Assembly: GCA_964235705.1 (NCBI GenBank)
Contig: CAXSDP010000010.1
Span: 18,143-82,142, forward strand
Source of the DNA: RH-AL1 sp964235705
GTDB taxonomy: Bacteria > Pseudomonadota > Alphaproteobacteria > Rhizobiales > Beijerinckiaceae
Direction: 5' to 3'
Length of the DNA: 64,000 bases
Shown: piece after piece, positions 51,773 through 60,762 of the stretch
Layout: every line of letters begins with the position of its first letter
Numbering within the stretch: position 1 is the stretch's first letter
Position numbers and translations under genes: made by a program
The notes under the pieces: generated by a model
The model's input: the letters and a program-made list of their open reading frames with translations, nothing else
The model's database searches: none
Told to the model about the DNA's origin: nothing

Positions 51773-53416
51773 CTAGCAGACGGCGGCCTGCCCGTCGCGG
51801 CGCGGATCGCTGGCGGCGACGTAGCCTTCCACCGCCGGGTCGCCCATGCGCCAGATGAACTGACCGGCGCCGAAATCCTGGTAGCTGTCGTTGATCACCG
51901 TCATCTCGTGCCCCCGCTCGACCAGCGCCGCCACCGTCGCCGGCGGCATCGACCCCTCCACGTTGATGTTCAATCCCTCGTTGAAGCGCCAGCGCGGCGC
52001 GTCGCAGGCGGCCTGCGGGTTCTGCCCGTGGTCGAGCATCCGCACGAGGGTCTGCAGGTGGCCCTGCGGCTGGATGTTGCCGCCCATGACGCCGAAGCTC
52101 ATCACGGGCGCGCCGTCCTTCGTCAGGAAGCCGGGGATGATGGTGTGGAACGGCCGCTTGCCCGGCGCGACCACGTTGGGATGGTCCGGCTCCAGGGTGA
52201 AGCCGTACCCCCTGTTCTGCAGCGACAGTCCCCATTCCGGCACGACGACGCCCGAGCCGAAGCCCATGTAGTTGCTCTGGATGTAGCTCACCATCATGCC
52301 GGACTCGTCCGCCGTGGTGAGGTAGATGGTGCCGCCCTTGACCGGGTTGCCGGCGCCGAAGCGCTGGGCGCGCTTGGGGTCGATCAGCTTCGCGCGGGAC
52401 TTGAGGTAATCGTCGTCCAGCATCTGCGCCGGCGTCACGCCCATCGCGCGCGCGTCGCCCAGGTAACGGTTGTCGCCGACGTACTGGTAGGTGTCGGCGA
52501 AGGCGAGCTTCATCGCCTCGATCTGCAGGTGCTGCGACTCCGGGCCGTCCACCGGCAGGCTCCCCAGGTCGAAGTGGGACAGGATGCCGAGCGCGACCTG
52601 GGCGGCGATGCCCTGGCCGTTGGGCGGGATCTCGTGCAGCATGTGGCCGCGATAATCCTTGGCGATCGGCGTGACCCATTCCGGGCGGAACGCCGCCATG
52701 TCCCGCGCGCTCATGGCGCCGCCCTCCGCGCGCGCGTGGCGCTCCATCGCCTCAGCGATCTCGCCGCCGTAGAGCGCCTCCCCTTTGGTGTCGGCGATGG
52801 CGCGCAGCATCCGGGCGGCACCCGGCACCGTGACCCACTCGCCGACGTTCGGGGCGCGGCCGCGCGGCAGGAACACGTCCGCGAAGCCCGGCTGGCGGGT
52901 GATGTCGGGGACCGCCGCCGCCGCCGCCCACTTGCTCTGCACCACGGGTGGCACGAGGTAGCCGCGCTCGGCCAGCTCGATCGCCGGCTCCAGCAGGTCG
53001 GCGAACGGCAGCTTGCCGAAGCGCTCGCTGAGCGCCACCCAGGCGGCGACCGCGCCCGGCACCGTGACCGAGTCCCATCCCCGCATCGGCAAACGGGTGG
53101 ACGCGGTGCCGTACTTGCGGTGGAAGTAGTCGGGCGTCCAGGCGGCCGGCGCGGGGCCTGAACTGTTCAGCCCATGCAACTGCTTGCCGTCCCACAGGAT
53201 GCAGAAGGCGTCCGATCCCAGCCCGTTGCTGACCGGCTCGGTCAGCGTCTTCACCGCCGCCGTCGCGACCGCCGCGTCGACCGCGTTGCCACCCTTCCAC
53301 AGCATCTTCATGCCGGCCTGGGTGGCGAGCGGGGTCGAGGTGGACACCACGTTGCGGCCGAACATCGGCAGGCGAACCGAGGGGTAGCCGTTATGCCAGT
53401 CGAAGTCCTTCATCAT
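51773..53416 (-). CDS. gamma-glutamyltransferase family protein
   Basis: The 547-residue Ntn-hydrolase precursor has the family features: ATQAGMKMLWKGGNAVDAAVATAAV, the autoprocessing/nucleophile threonine T363 in KGGTIYLTTADESGMMVSYIQSNY, and the substrate-binding GGNIQPQGHLQTLVRMLD. Cleavage before T363 would give a large and a small subunit. No signal peptide is visible, so unlike E. coli Ggt it seems cytoplasmic, as in many GGT-like acylases. Glutathione or another gamma-glutamyl compound is the likely substrate; the nearby GST gene may be coincidental. Confidence 0.9.
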   Translation of the reverse strand: MMKDFDWHNGYPSVRLPMFGRNVVSTSTPLATQAGMKMLWKGGNAVDAAVATAAVKTLTEPVSNGLGSDAFCILWDGKQLHGLNSSGPAPAAWTPDYFHRKYGTASTRLPMRGWDSVTVPGAVAAWVALSERFGKLPFADLLEPAIELAERGYLVPPVVQSKWAAAAAVPDITRQPGFADVFLPRGRAPNVGEWVTVPGAARMLRAIADTKGEALYGGEIAEAMERHARAEGGAMSARDMAAFRPEWVTPIAKDYRGHMLHEIPPNGQGIAAQVALGILSHFDLGSLPVDGPESQHLQIEAMKLAFADTYQYVGDNRYLGDARAMGVTPAQMLDDDYLKSRAKLIDPKRAQRFGAGNPVKGGTIYLTTADESGMMVSYIQSNYMGFGSGVVVPEWGLSLQNRGYGFTLEPDHPNVVAPGKRPFHTIIPGFLTKDGAPVMSFGVMGGNIQPQGHLQTLVRMLDHGQNPQAACDAPRWRFNEGLNINVEGSMPPATVAALVERGHEMTVINDSYQDFGAGQFIWRMGDPAVEGYVAASDPRRDGQAAVC

Positions 53417-53576
53417 TCATCTCCTGGTGGTCGCCTCGCCGCCGCGCGGCCTTCGTCCCATGGTGGGATGGCGCGCGGCGATGGCCGGAGCACGCAACCG
53501 TACCCCAACCGGCGTCGCCCGCCGCCATCGAACGGTTCGGGCGACGACCGGTCCTGAACGCCGCCCGGCATCGATC

Positions 53577-53885
53577 CTAGACGCCGTTCAGCACATGGAC
53601 GACGCGCGTGGCCAGCATGTCCTTCACCTTCGCGGCATAGGCGGCCATGTGCGGCGACGCCCCGTGGGCCCGCAGGGCTTCGAGGGTTTCCCATTTCTCG
53701 ATGACGACGAACGTGTCCGCGCCGACCGGCGTCTGCGGTGGCCCCGCGTCGTCCACGTCGATGGCCGGCGCGTACTCGACGCATCCACGCTCCGCGTGGA
53801 CCATCGGCATGTTGGCGCGGAACGCTTCGAGCACGGCGGCGCGCTGGCCGGGCTTGGCGGTGATGATAGCGATGACCTGGATCAT
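53577..53885 (-). CDS. antibiotic biosynthesis monooxygenase (ABM)-fold protein, YgiN-like
   Basis: The 102-residue protein has the dimeric ferredoxin-like ABM pattern: IQVIAIITAKPGQRAAVLEAFRANMPMVHAERGCVEYAPAID, DTFVVIEKWETLEALRAHGASPHMAAYAAKVKDML. It resembles putative quinol monooxygenases such as YgiN. It stands alone between the GGT gene and a divergent amidohydrolase. Confidence 0.85.
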   Translation of the reverse strand: MIQVIAIITAKPGQRAAVLEAFRANMPMVHAERGCVEYAPAIDVDDAGPPQTPVGADTFVVIEKWETLEALRAHGASPHMAAYAAKVKDMLATRVVHVLNGV

Positions 53886-54116
53886 GCGGCCAAGGTATGA
53901 CGCGGCGACCGGCCAGGGCAAGCGGAAGTCCGTCGGGCGGAAACGGGCGCCACCCCTCGATCGAGGCCGGTGGCCGGGGTGGTGCGTGCCGCCACTCGCA
54001 CGGCGGCGGGGGCATGAAGGCGGCCGGGGCACGAAGCTTGCTGGTGAAGGACGATCGGTTTAGGCCGGCCCCATCATCCGAGTTCAAGTCTCACGACCTG
54101 CTTCCAAGGGAACCCC

Positions 54117-55313
54117 ATGTCGAGTCTCGACGCCATCGCGCCCTTCCACGCCGACCTGACCGCGATCCGGCGCGACATCCACGCCCATCCCGAACTCGGC
54201 CTCGACGTGCCGCGCACCGCCGCCATCGTCGCCGAGCACCTGAGGGCGTGGGGCGTGGACGAGGTCGCGGTGGGCGTCGGCGGCCACGGCGTGGTCGGCA
54301 CCATCCACGGCGAGGCCGGCGGCAACGGACCGGTGATCGGCCTGCGCGCCGACATGGACGCGCTGGCGATGGAGGAAACGGCCGACGTGCCCTGGCGCAG
54401 CCTGACGCCCGGCGCCATGCACGCCTGCGGCCACGACGGCCACACCACCATGCTGCTCGGCGCGGCCCGCTACCTCGCGCAGACCCGGCGGTTCCGGGGC
54501 AGCGCGCGGGTGATCTTCCAGCCGGGCGAGGAGGGGGCCGGCGGGGCGCTCGCCATGCTGGCGGACGGGCTGTTCGAGCGCTTCCCCTGCGACGCCGTCT
54601 ACGGGCTGCACAACCGGCCGAACCTGGAAACGGGGCGCTTCTCCATCCGGCCGGGCTCGGCCATGGCCGGCGGCGCCTTCTTCGACGTGGTGGTGCGTGG
54701 GGTCGGCTCGCACGGCGCCAAGCCGGAGATGGGCGTGGACCCCGTGTTCGTGGCGGCGCAGATCGTGTCCGCCTTGCAGGGCATCGTCTCGCGCGGGCTG
54801 TCGTCGCAGGAACCGGCCGTCCTCTCCATCACCCGCATCCAGGGCGGCGACGCCTACAATGTCATCCCCGACTCGGTGACCTTCGGCGGCACCGCGCGGT
54901 GGCTGCACCCCAAGACCATGCCGAAGGTGGAGGCCCTGTTCCGGCGCACCGCCGAGCAGGTCGCGGCCGGCCTCGGCGCCAGCGCGAGCGTGGACTGGCG
55001 CGTGCTGTTCAGCGCCCTGGTCAACGAGCCGGCCCACACCACCGTCATCGCCGACGCGGCCGCCGCCATCGTCGGCGAGACGATGGTGGAGCGCGACGCG
55101 GAGCCGAACATGGGGTCGGAGGACTTCTCCTTCATGCTGGAGAAGGTGCCGGGCGCCTACATCAACCTCGGCATCGGCCCCACCGCCAACCTGCACAATC
55201 CCGGCTACGCCTTCAACGACGCCGCCATCCCTTACGGATCGGCCCTGCTGGCGCGGCTCGTGGAGCACGGCACCTCGCTCGGCGGCACGTCGCTCGGCAT
55301 GGCGGCGGCCTGA
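54117..55313 (+). CDS. M20 family amidohydrolase (hippurate hydrolase/N-acyl-amino acid hydrolase type)
   Basis: The 398-residue protein shows the M20D features: RRDIHAHPELGLDVPRTAAIVAEHL, GLRADMDALAMEE, MHACGHDGHTTMLLGAAR (metal-binding Cys/His), FQPGEEGAGGALAML, HNRP and the terminal GSEDFSFMLEKVPGAYINLG. It hydrolyses an N-acyl amino acid such as hippurate or an indole-acetyl conjugate in the cytoplasm. AAGGGA lies before the ATG. Two bases separate its stop from the next start, so it is coupled to the V4R gene. Confidence 0.92.
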   Translation: MSSLDAIAPFHADLTAIRRDIHAHPELGLDVPRTAAIVAEHLRAWGVDEVAVGVGGHGVVGTIHGEAGGNGPVIGLRADMDALAMEETADVPWRSLTPGAMHACGHDGHTTMLLGAARYLAQTRRFRGSARVIFQPGEEGAGGALAMLADGLFERFPCDAVYGLHNRPNLETGRFSIRPGSAMAGGAFFDVVVRGVGSHGAKPEMGVDPVFVAAQIVSALQGIVSRGLSSQEPAVLSITRIQGGDAYNVIPDSVTFGGTARWLHPKTMPKVEALFRRTAEQVAAGLGASASVDWRVLFSALVNEPAHTTVIADAAAAIVGETMVERDAEPNMGSEDFSFMLEKVPGAYINLGIGPTANLHNPGYAFNDAAIPYGSALLARLVEHGTSLGGTSLGMAAA

Positions 55314-55315
55314 GG

Positions 55316-55846
55316 ATGGGCAAGCCGCAGGTCGACATCACCGTCGACGAGGCCACCGGCCGCTGGTCGGTCGACGCCTTGCCGATGATCCTGGTGCCGC
55401 AGCACTTCTTCCTCAACAACCATTTCGCCGTCGAGACCGAACTCGGGCCGGCGCGTCTCGCCGATGTGCTACGGCCAGCCGGCCACCGCTCCGCCTACCA
55501 CTGGTGCGAGAAGGAGGCGGCCCACCACCGGCTCGCCGGCCTCGCCGTGTTCCACCACTACATGAAGCGCATCACCCAGCGCGGTTGGGGGCAGTTCGAG
55601 GTGCTCGACGCAGATGCCGAGGCCGGCACGGCGCACGTGCGGCTCCGCCATTCCGCCTTCGTCGATGCCGAGCATCGCGCGAGCGGCCGCAAGCTCTGCT
55701 ACCGTTTCGCGTCCTGGCTCGAAGGATCGCTGGAATACGTCGCGGCGGCGGCGGGGCGCCCACTCCACCTCGAAGCGCGCGAGGTGTATTGCGCCGCCGA
55801 GGGTCACCACGACCATTGCTTGTTCGAGGTGCTGCCGCGCCCCTGA
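55316..55846 (+). CDS. V4R (4-vinyl reductase)-type domain protein
   Basis: The 176-residue protein ends with REVYCAAEGHHDHCLFEVLP, the characteristic C-x8-C ligand-binding end of V4R domains, and has FASWLEGSLEYVAAAAGRPLHLEA before it, as in that fold. V4R domains bind small hydrophobic molecules and occur as sensors (PoxR/DmpR-like) or as helpers in tetrapyrrole synthesis. There is no attached output domain. Its coupling to an amidohydrolase suggests that it binds the substrate or product of that enzyme. Assignment is by pattern. Confidence 0.7.
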   Translation: MGKPQVDITVDEATGRWSVDALPMILVPQHFFLNNHFAVETELGPARLADVLRPAGHRSAYHWCEKEAAHHRLAGLAVFHHYMKRITQRGWGQFEVLDADAEAGTAHVRLRHSAFVDAEHRASGRKLCYRFASWLEGSLEYVAAAAGRPLHLEAREVYCAAEGHHDHCLFEVLPRP

Positions 55847-55883
55847 CTTGTTGCGCCCCTGAGCGGCGCGCCGGTCCCGCCGG

Positions 55884-57148
55884 TCACATGGCGTCGATCG
55901 CCGCCGCCAGCACCTCGAGGCACGCGACGCCCAGTGCCCGCGACCGCTCCGGCGACCAGCCGTGGACCGGGTCGGGGTTGGCGTCGTGGTNNNNNNNNNN
56001 NNNNNNNNNNNNNNNNNNNNNNNNNNNNNNNNNNNNNNNNNNNNNNNNNNNNNNNNNNNNNNNNNNNNNNNNNNNNNNNNNNNNNNNNNNGCCCGCGACC
56101 GCTCCGGCGACCAGCCGTGGACCGGGTCGGGGTTGGCGTCGTGGTCCTTGAACGGCATCTCCAGCGTCATCGCCAGCGCCCCGAACCGCTCCGCGAGCTG
56201 GTTGGTGCAGATCGCGAGGTTGGCCTTGCCCGGCGGGGTCCGGCCGTAGCCGAGCGCGGTCTGGAAGTCCGGCGTGTGGGCGGCCAAGCGCGCCGCGTAC
56301 AGGTCGAACAGCGCCCCCCGCTCGGGCGTGAAGGTCGGCACGCCGTCGAACCCGACGAGGAAGTTGGCCGGGATCGCCTCGTCGCCGTGCACGTCGAGGG
56401 CGACCGCGACCCCGCTGGCGTCCATCGCGTCGCGCACGCAGAGCACCTCCGGGCTGCGCTCGGGCGAGGGCGCGTGCCATTCCCGGTTGAGGTTGACGCC
56501 GAGCGCGTTGGTGCGCAGGTGCCCGCGCCGGGTGCCGTCCGGGTTCATGTTGGGGACGACGTGGATCCTCGCCTTCGCCAGCAGCGGCGCGGCGGCGGGG
56601 CCGGTCAACCAGTCGAGCGCGCCCTCCATCCACCATTCCGCCATCGGTTCGCCAGGGTGCTGGCGCGCGACGAGCCACACCGGCCTGGGGCCCGCGCCGA
56701 GGCTCAGCGCGTCGATCGCCTGGCCCTCGACCGAGCGGCCGAGCTCGCGATGGGTGACGCCGGGGCACGCGGCGATCCGCGCCACCAGCGCCTCGTGCCG
56801 CTCCATCGGGTAGGGCGCGAAGGTGGCGAACCAGACGAGGTCGCTGTCGGCCACCCAGTCGAAGGCGAGCACGCCGTCGGCGTAGCGCGTGGGGATCATC
56901 CGCCAGGTGAGCCGGTCGGTGCTGGCGCGCACGCGGTAGCCAGCCCAGCCCCCCGGGAAGGCGGCGCCGCCGGCGTTGGTGATCCGCAGCTCCAGCCTCC
57001 GCCCGCGCGCGCCGGCGAGGCGGAAGGAGAACCATTGGTAGAACGCGGAGCCGTGGTCGGGCGCGATGGCGAGGTCGACGCGGTCGCCCTCGATGGCCAA
57101 GACGCGGATGTTGCCACCGTCGAAGGCGGCGTTGATGGAAAGGGTCAT
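55884..57148 (-). CDS. M14-family zinc carboxypeptidase (cytosolic CP-like), interrupted by scaffold gap
   Basis: The start MTLSINAAFDGGNIRVL begins an N-terminal beta domain like that of cytosolic carboxypeptidases, followed by the M14 catalytic domain: VARQHPGEPMAEWWMEG (HxxE zinc ligands), NMNPDGTRRGHLRTNALGVNLNREW, LDVHGDE (third ligand) and TLEMPFKDHDANPDP (catalytic Glu). The frame breaks only at the N-run. Removing the 100 Ns and one copy of the 55-bp duplicated flank (155 bases in all) restores a single frame of 370 codons, so the true gene is probably intact at 369 residues. Its ATG overlaps the MFS stop by ATGA. Confidence 0.88.
55991..56090. other. scaffold gap of 100 Ns flanked by an identical 55-bp overlap
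   Basis: The 55 bases before the gap (55936-55990) are identical to the 55 bases after it (56091-56145). This is what two contigs overlapping by one k-mer look like after a scaffolder inserts a fixed 100-N spacer, so no sequence is likely missing. Confidence 0.93.
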
Positions 57149-58431
57149 GCCCCTCGATACGGCCCTCCGGCCCCTGCGGGAAGGTCCATGGGGGATGGTG
57201 CGTCCCCATCGCGCTCTCCCGCGTGCCGCAGGTGGTGGCGCAGCCCGATCGCCGCCGCGCCGAACCCGGCGGCGGCGGCGACGCCGAGCGCCCAGCGCGG
57301 GCCGCACCCGTTGGCGATGGAGCCGACGATCGGCGCGCCGATCGGGGTGCCGCCGAGCGCGATGGCGAGGCGGATCGCCAGCACGCGGCCGCGCACCGCC
57401 GGTTCGCTCGCCAGCTGCATGAAGCTGTTGCTGGCGGTGGTGAAGGTCAGGGCGGCGAGGCCGATGAGGGTGAGCGCGAGGCCGAACAGCCACAGCGTCG
57501 GCATGAGCGCGGCCAGCGCCGCGCCGAACCCGAACACCGCCGCGCTGACGCTGAGGAGGCCGACCCCGGGCGCCGTCTGCCGACCGGCGGCGAGCAGCGC
57601 GCCGCTCACCGTGCCCACCGCCATCATCGCCGACAGCAGCCCGTACTGGCCGGCCCCGGCGTGGAACACGGTGACGGACATGGTCGAGATGAAGATCGGG
57701 AAGTTGAGCCCGAACGTCCCGATGAGGAACAGCATGGCGCAGGTGGCTCTGAGGTCGGGCCGGGCCCACACGGTGCGGAACCCTTCGCTCAGGCCGCCCG
57801 GCGCGCGCGCCGCCCGGTGGCTCGCGTGGAGTTTGCCCCGGCGGAGCAGGGTGAGCGAGCCGAGCACGGCGGCGAAGGAGGCGGCGTTGCCGAGGAACAT
57901 CCACCCGGTGCCGATCGCCGCGATGAGCACGCCGGCCACCGCCGGGCCGACCATCCGCGCCGCGTTGAACGAGGTGGAGTTCAGCGCCACCGCGTTCGGC
58001 AGGTCCGCCTCCGTGACCAGCTCCGACACGAAGGTTTGGCGCGCCGGCCCATCGAAGGCGGTGACGCAGCCGCTGCAGAAGGCGAACACGGCGACGTGCC
58101 ACAGCCGCGCCGCCCCGGCCAAGGTGAGCAGACCCAACCCGAGGGCGAGCAGTCCGAGCGCCGCCTGCGTGGCCATCAGCAGCTTGCGCCGGTCGAAATG
58201 GTCGGCGGCGAAGCCGGTCCACGGCAGCAGCAGGAGCGGCGGGGCGAACTGCAGCCCCATCACCAGGCCGAGCGCCCTCGCGTCGTGGTGGGTCAGCCCG
58301 GTCAGCACCAGCCAGTCCTGCGCGGTGCGCTGCATCCAGGTGCCGACGTTGGACACGAGCGAGCCGGCGGCCCAGACCCGGTAGTTGAAGCCGCGCAGCG
58401 ACCGGAACGTGCCGCCGATGGCGGCGCTCAC
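57145..58431 (-). CDS. MFS transporter (EntS/MFS_3-like)
   Basis: The 428-residue protein starts at GTG with FRSLRGFNYRVWAAGSLVSNVGTWMQRTAQDWLVL, a typical MFS_3/EntS opening, and has the loop motif GFAADHFDRRKLLMATQ and twelve hydrophobic segments. The GTG overlaps the stop of the preceding membrane-protein gene (GTGA), and its own stop overlaps the carboxypeptidase start, so three genes are translationally chained. EntS-like members export siderophores or drugs; the substrate here is unknown. Confidence 0.9.
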   Translation of the reverse strand: MSAAIGGTFRSLRGFNYRVWAAGSLVSNVGTWMQRTAQDWLVLTGLTHHDARALGLVMGLQFAPPLLLLPWTGFAADHFDRRKLLMATQAALGLLALGLGLLTLAGAARLWHVAVFAFCSGCVTAFDGPARQTFVSELVTEADLPNAVALNSTSFNAARMVGPAVAGVLIAAIGTGWMFLGNAASFAAVLGSLTLLRRGKLHASHRAARAPGGLSEGFRTVWARPDLRATCAMLFLIGTFGLNFPIFISTMSVTVFHAGAGQYGLLSAMMAVGTVSGALLAAGRQTAPGVGLLSVSAAVFGFGAALAALMPTLWLFGLALTLIGLAALTFTTASNSFMQLASEPAVRGRVLAIRLAIALGGTPIGAPIVGSIANGCGPRWALGVAAAAGFGAAAIGLRHHLRHAGERDGDAPSPMDLPAGAGGPYRGA

Positions 58432-58793
58432 GACGCGTCGGGGTGGTTGCCGCCTTCGGAGTGGTTGCCGCTTGGGGGGTGGTTGCCGCCGTGGAACCTG
58501 CCGAACATCCGCGCGAGCGCGACGCTCGCCAGCAGGACGCCCGCGCCGAAAGCGACGACGTCGCCGGTGTCGCGCGGGTCGAAGCTCCCGACGCGGACGA
58601 GGAGGACGTAGGCGACCGCGAGGTTGAAGACGCCCCAAACGACGTTCACCGTCGCCGACGAGAGACCCTGCCCGCGCGGGGTGGCGAAGGGGCTCTGGAA
58701 CGCCCGCCCCATCAGGCCGCTGACGAGGTGGGGAACGGCGTTGGCGAGGACGGCGCCGCCGAAGGCGTAGGAAACGAGGGGAAGCCAGGCCAT
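58428..58793 (-). CDS. small integral membrane protein with NHP/GNH-repeat tail
   Basis: The 121-residue protein has three or four hydrophobic segments (LVSYAFGGAVLANAVPHLVSGLMG, VVWGVFNLAVAYVLLV, VVAFGAGVLLASVALARMF) and a His/Asn/Gly-rich tail made of imperfect GGNHPPSGNHSEGGNHP repeats that could bind metal. GAGGG before ATG 58793 supports that start over TTG 58799. It follows the isochorismatase-like gene at once and overlaps the MFS start. Confidence 0.75.
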   Translation of the reverse strand: MAWLPLVSYAFGGAVLANAVPHLVSGLMGRAFQSPFATPRGQGLSSATVNVVWGVFNLAVAYVLLVRVGSFDPRDTGDVVAFGAGVLLASVALARMFGRFHGGNHPPSGNHSEGGNHPDAS

Positions 58794-58795
58794 CG

Positions 58796-59377
58796 TCAAC
58801 CCTCCCCCTCGCGTCCGGCGCCCATGTCTCCCAGCAGGGCGAGGACGTCCGCCGTCGTCCCGGTCTCGCCGATCCGTGGGAAGATCCGGGTGACGCTGTT
58901 GGCGTGGGCCTCGAGCGCGGTGTCGGTCATGGCGTCGACCGCTAGGGTGACGTTGAACCCGAGCTCGTGCGCCTGCCGCGCGGTCGCCTCGACGCCCATG
59001 CTGGTGGACACCCCCGCCACCACGACCTGGGTGACGCCGCGCGACGCCAGGGTCGCGGCGAGGCCCGTGTCCGTGAACGCGCCGGCCGTCCGCTTGGTCA
59101 CGAGGTGGTCGTCGTCGTGCCGGTCCAGCTCGGGCATGAGGTCGGTCCAGCCCGCCGGCGGGATGCCGAGGCTCGACGCCCGCTCGGTGCGGCCGGGTGG
59201 CCGGCCGGCGACGTTGACGAGCACCACCGGCAGGCGGCGGGCGCGGAACGCGTCCAGCAGGGCGCGGGCGTGACGCACGACCGTTGCCATCGGGTGGGCG
59301 GTGGGCAGGGCCACGATGCCTTTCTGCAGGTCGACGACGATGAGGGCGGTCGCGGGATCGAGCGCGGTGATGGTCAT
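58796..59377 (-). CDS. isochorismatase-family hydrolase with Gly in place of the catalytic Cys
   Basis: The 193-residue protein has D16 (LIVVDLQKG) and K95 (HLVTKRTAGAF) of the family triad, but the nucleophile position in VVVAGVSTSMGVEATARQA is G128 rather than Cys. EntB and PhzD isochorismatases also have Gly here, whereas nicotinamidase-like amidases need Cys. So a vinyl-ether hydrolase role is more likely than amidase, or the enzyme is inactive. It lies directly after the MarR gene and heads the transporter/peptidase run. Confidence 0.85.
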   Translation of the reverse strand: MTITALDPATALIVVDLQKGIVALPTAHPMATVVRHARALLDAFRARRLPVVLVNVAGRPPGRTERASSLGIPPAGWTDLMPELDRHDDDHLVTKRTAGAFTDTGLAATLASRGVTQVVVAGVSTSMGVEATARQAHELGFNVTLAVDAMTDTALEAHANSVTRIFPRIGETGTTADVLALLGDMGAGREGEG

Positions 59378-59387
59378 GGGGGTCTCC

Positions 59388-59837
59388 TCACGAGGTGGCG
59401 ACGCGCTTCAGCAGGGCGATGGCGGCGGCGAGCTGGTCCTGCTCCGACGCGTCGAGTTCGCGGCGAATCGCGCGCGACAACCAATCCTCCCGTGCCGCGC
59501 GGCCGGCGGTGATCCAGTCGCGACAGGCGGGGGTGAGCGCCAGCAGGGTTTGCCGCCGGTCGGCGGGGTCGGGCGAGCCGGCGACGTGGCCGGCCGCTTC
59601 CAGGACGGCGACGGTGGCGCCCAGCGACTGCGGGCGTATCCCCTCCGCTCGCGCGAGACTCGTCACCGTCGCCGGGCCGTCCCGCTCCAGGCGCAGGAGG
59701 ATCGACGCCTGCGAGGGTGTGAGGTCGCCCGCGTGGCCCTGCTCGCGCAGCCGTCGCTTCAGCGTGCCGAAGAGGACGCGCAGGTCCCTCGCCAGGACCG
59801 ACGCGCGCTCGGCACCGGGGTCGTGGTGTCCATCCAT
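59388..59837 (-). CDS. MarR-family transcriptional regulator
   Basis: The 149-residue protein has the winged-helix core LTPSQASILLRLERDGPATVTSLARAEGIRPQSLGATVAVLEAAGHVAGSPDPADRRQTLLALTPA with the conserved DxRxx wing. It is the first gene of a five-gene minus-strand run (10 bp before the isochorismatase-like gene), so it probably autoregulates the operon including the MFS exporter. ATG 59837 is used; the longer frame is a shadow. Confidence 0.9.
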   Translation of the reverse strand: MDGHHDPGAERASVLARDLRVLFGTLKRRLREQGHAGDLTPSQASILLRLERDGPATVTSLARAEGIRPQSLGATVAVLEAAGHVAGSPDPADRRQTLLALTPACRDWITAGRAAREDWLSRAIRRELDASEQDQLAAAIALLKRVATS

Positions 59838-59964
59838 GGGTTGGTCGTAGCAGGTGCGAAGGAAACTACAAAGGCTACCTTCGCAATTACGCGTGATGCA
59901 ATGGGCGGGTGCGAACGTCACCCGCCCACCGATCGCGGGGCGACCCGCGTCGCCGACGCGTCCG

Positions 59965-60624
59965 CTAAGCGGCCTTGGCCTGCAAGCCGGTGGCCACGGT
60001 GTAGTTAGCTTGCGTCTTGGCCTTGATCTCGTCGAGGCCGACGCCGTCGGCGAGTTCGACCAGCACCATGTGCCCCTCCACCTTGTCGATGGTGAACACG
60101 CCGAGGTCGGTGATCACCATGTCGATCACGCCTGAGCCGGTGAGGGGCAGGGTGCAGCGGTGCAGGAGCTTGGGCTCGCCCTTGGCGGTGTGCTCCATGA
60201 TGACGACGCAGCGCTTGACGCCGGCGACGAGGTCCATCGCCCCGCCCATGCCCTTCACCATCTTGCCGGGGATCATCCAGTTGGCGAGGTCGCCGTTCTC
60301 CGCGACCTCCATCGCGCCGAGGATGGCGAGGTCGATGTGGCCGCCACGGATCATGGTGAAGCTGTCGGACGAGGAGAAGTAGCTCGTCGAGGGCAGCTCC
60401 GTCACCGTCTGCTTGCCGGCGTTGATGAGGTCGGCATCCTCCTCACCCTCGTAGGGGAAGGGACCCATGCCGAGCATGCCGTTCTCGCTCTGCAACTGCA
60501 CGTGCATGCCGTCGGGGATGTAGTTCGACACCAGCGTCGGGATGCCGATGCCGAGGTTCACGTAATAACCGTCGCGCAGCTCCTTCGCGGCGCGCGCCGC
60601 CATCTGTTCGCGGGTCCAGGGCAT
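59965..60624 (-). CDS. scoB: 3-oxoacid CoA-transferase subunit B
   Basis: The 219-residue protein matches the beta subunit of SCOT/PcaJ enzymes: YYVNLGIGIPTLVSNYIPDG, the catalytic glutamate in LQSENGMLGMGPFP, DSFTMIRGGHIDLAILGAMEV and MVKGMGGAMDLVAGVKRCVVIMEH. With ScoA it moves CoA from succinyl-CoA to acetoacetate or a related oxoacid. The A subunit gene lies 475 bp upstream on the same strand, separated by a small gene. Confidence 0.95.
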   Translation of the reverse strand: MPWTREQMAARAAKELRDGYYVNLGIGIPTLVSNYIPDGMHVQLQSENGMLGMGPFPYEGEEDADLINAGKQTVTELPSTSYFSSSDSFTMIRGGHIDLAILGAMEVAENGDLANWMIPGKMVKGMGGAMDLVAGVKRCVVIMEHTAKGEPKLLHRCTLPLTGSGVIDMVITDLGVFTIDKVEGHMVLVELADGVGLDEIKAKTQANYTVATGLQAKAA

Positions 60625-60762
60625 GGCAGCTCCATCTTCGCCGGCCCTTCGTCGCCGGTCTCGCCGCGAGGATCGTCCGTCCCCGGGCGTCCCGTCAAGA
60701 CGGACGACCCACCGACGTGCGATCGACCTCGCGGGTCGACGGCGTCGATGGGCGGGCGGGGG

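Noticed and set aside
55884..57148. Frameshifted pseudogene of the M14 carboxypeptidase
   Set aside because: The shift is exactly explained by the 100-N spacer plus a duplicated 55-bp contig overlap; collapsing both restores the frame.
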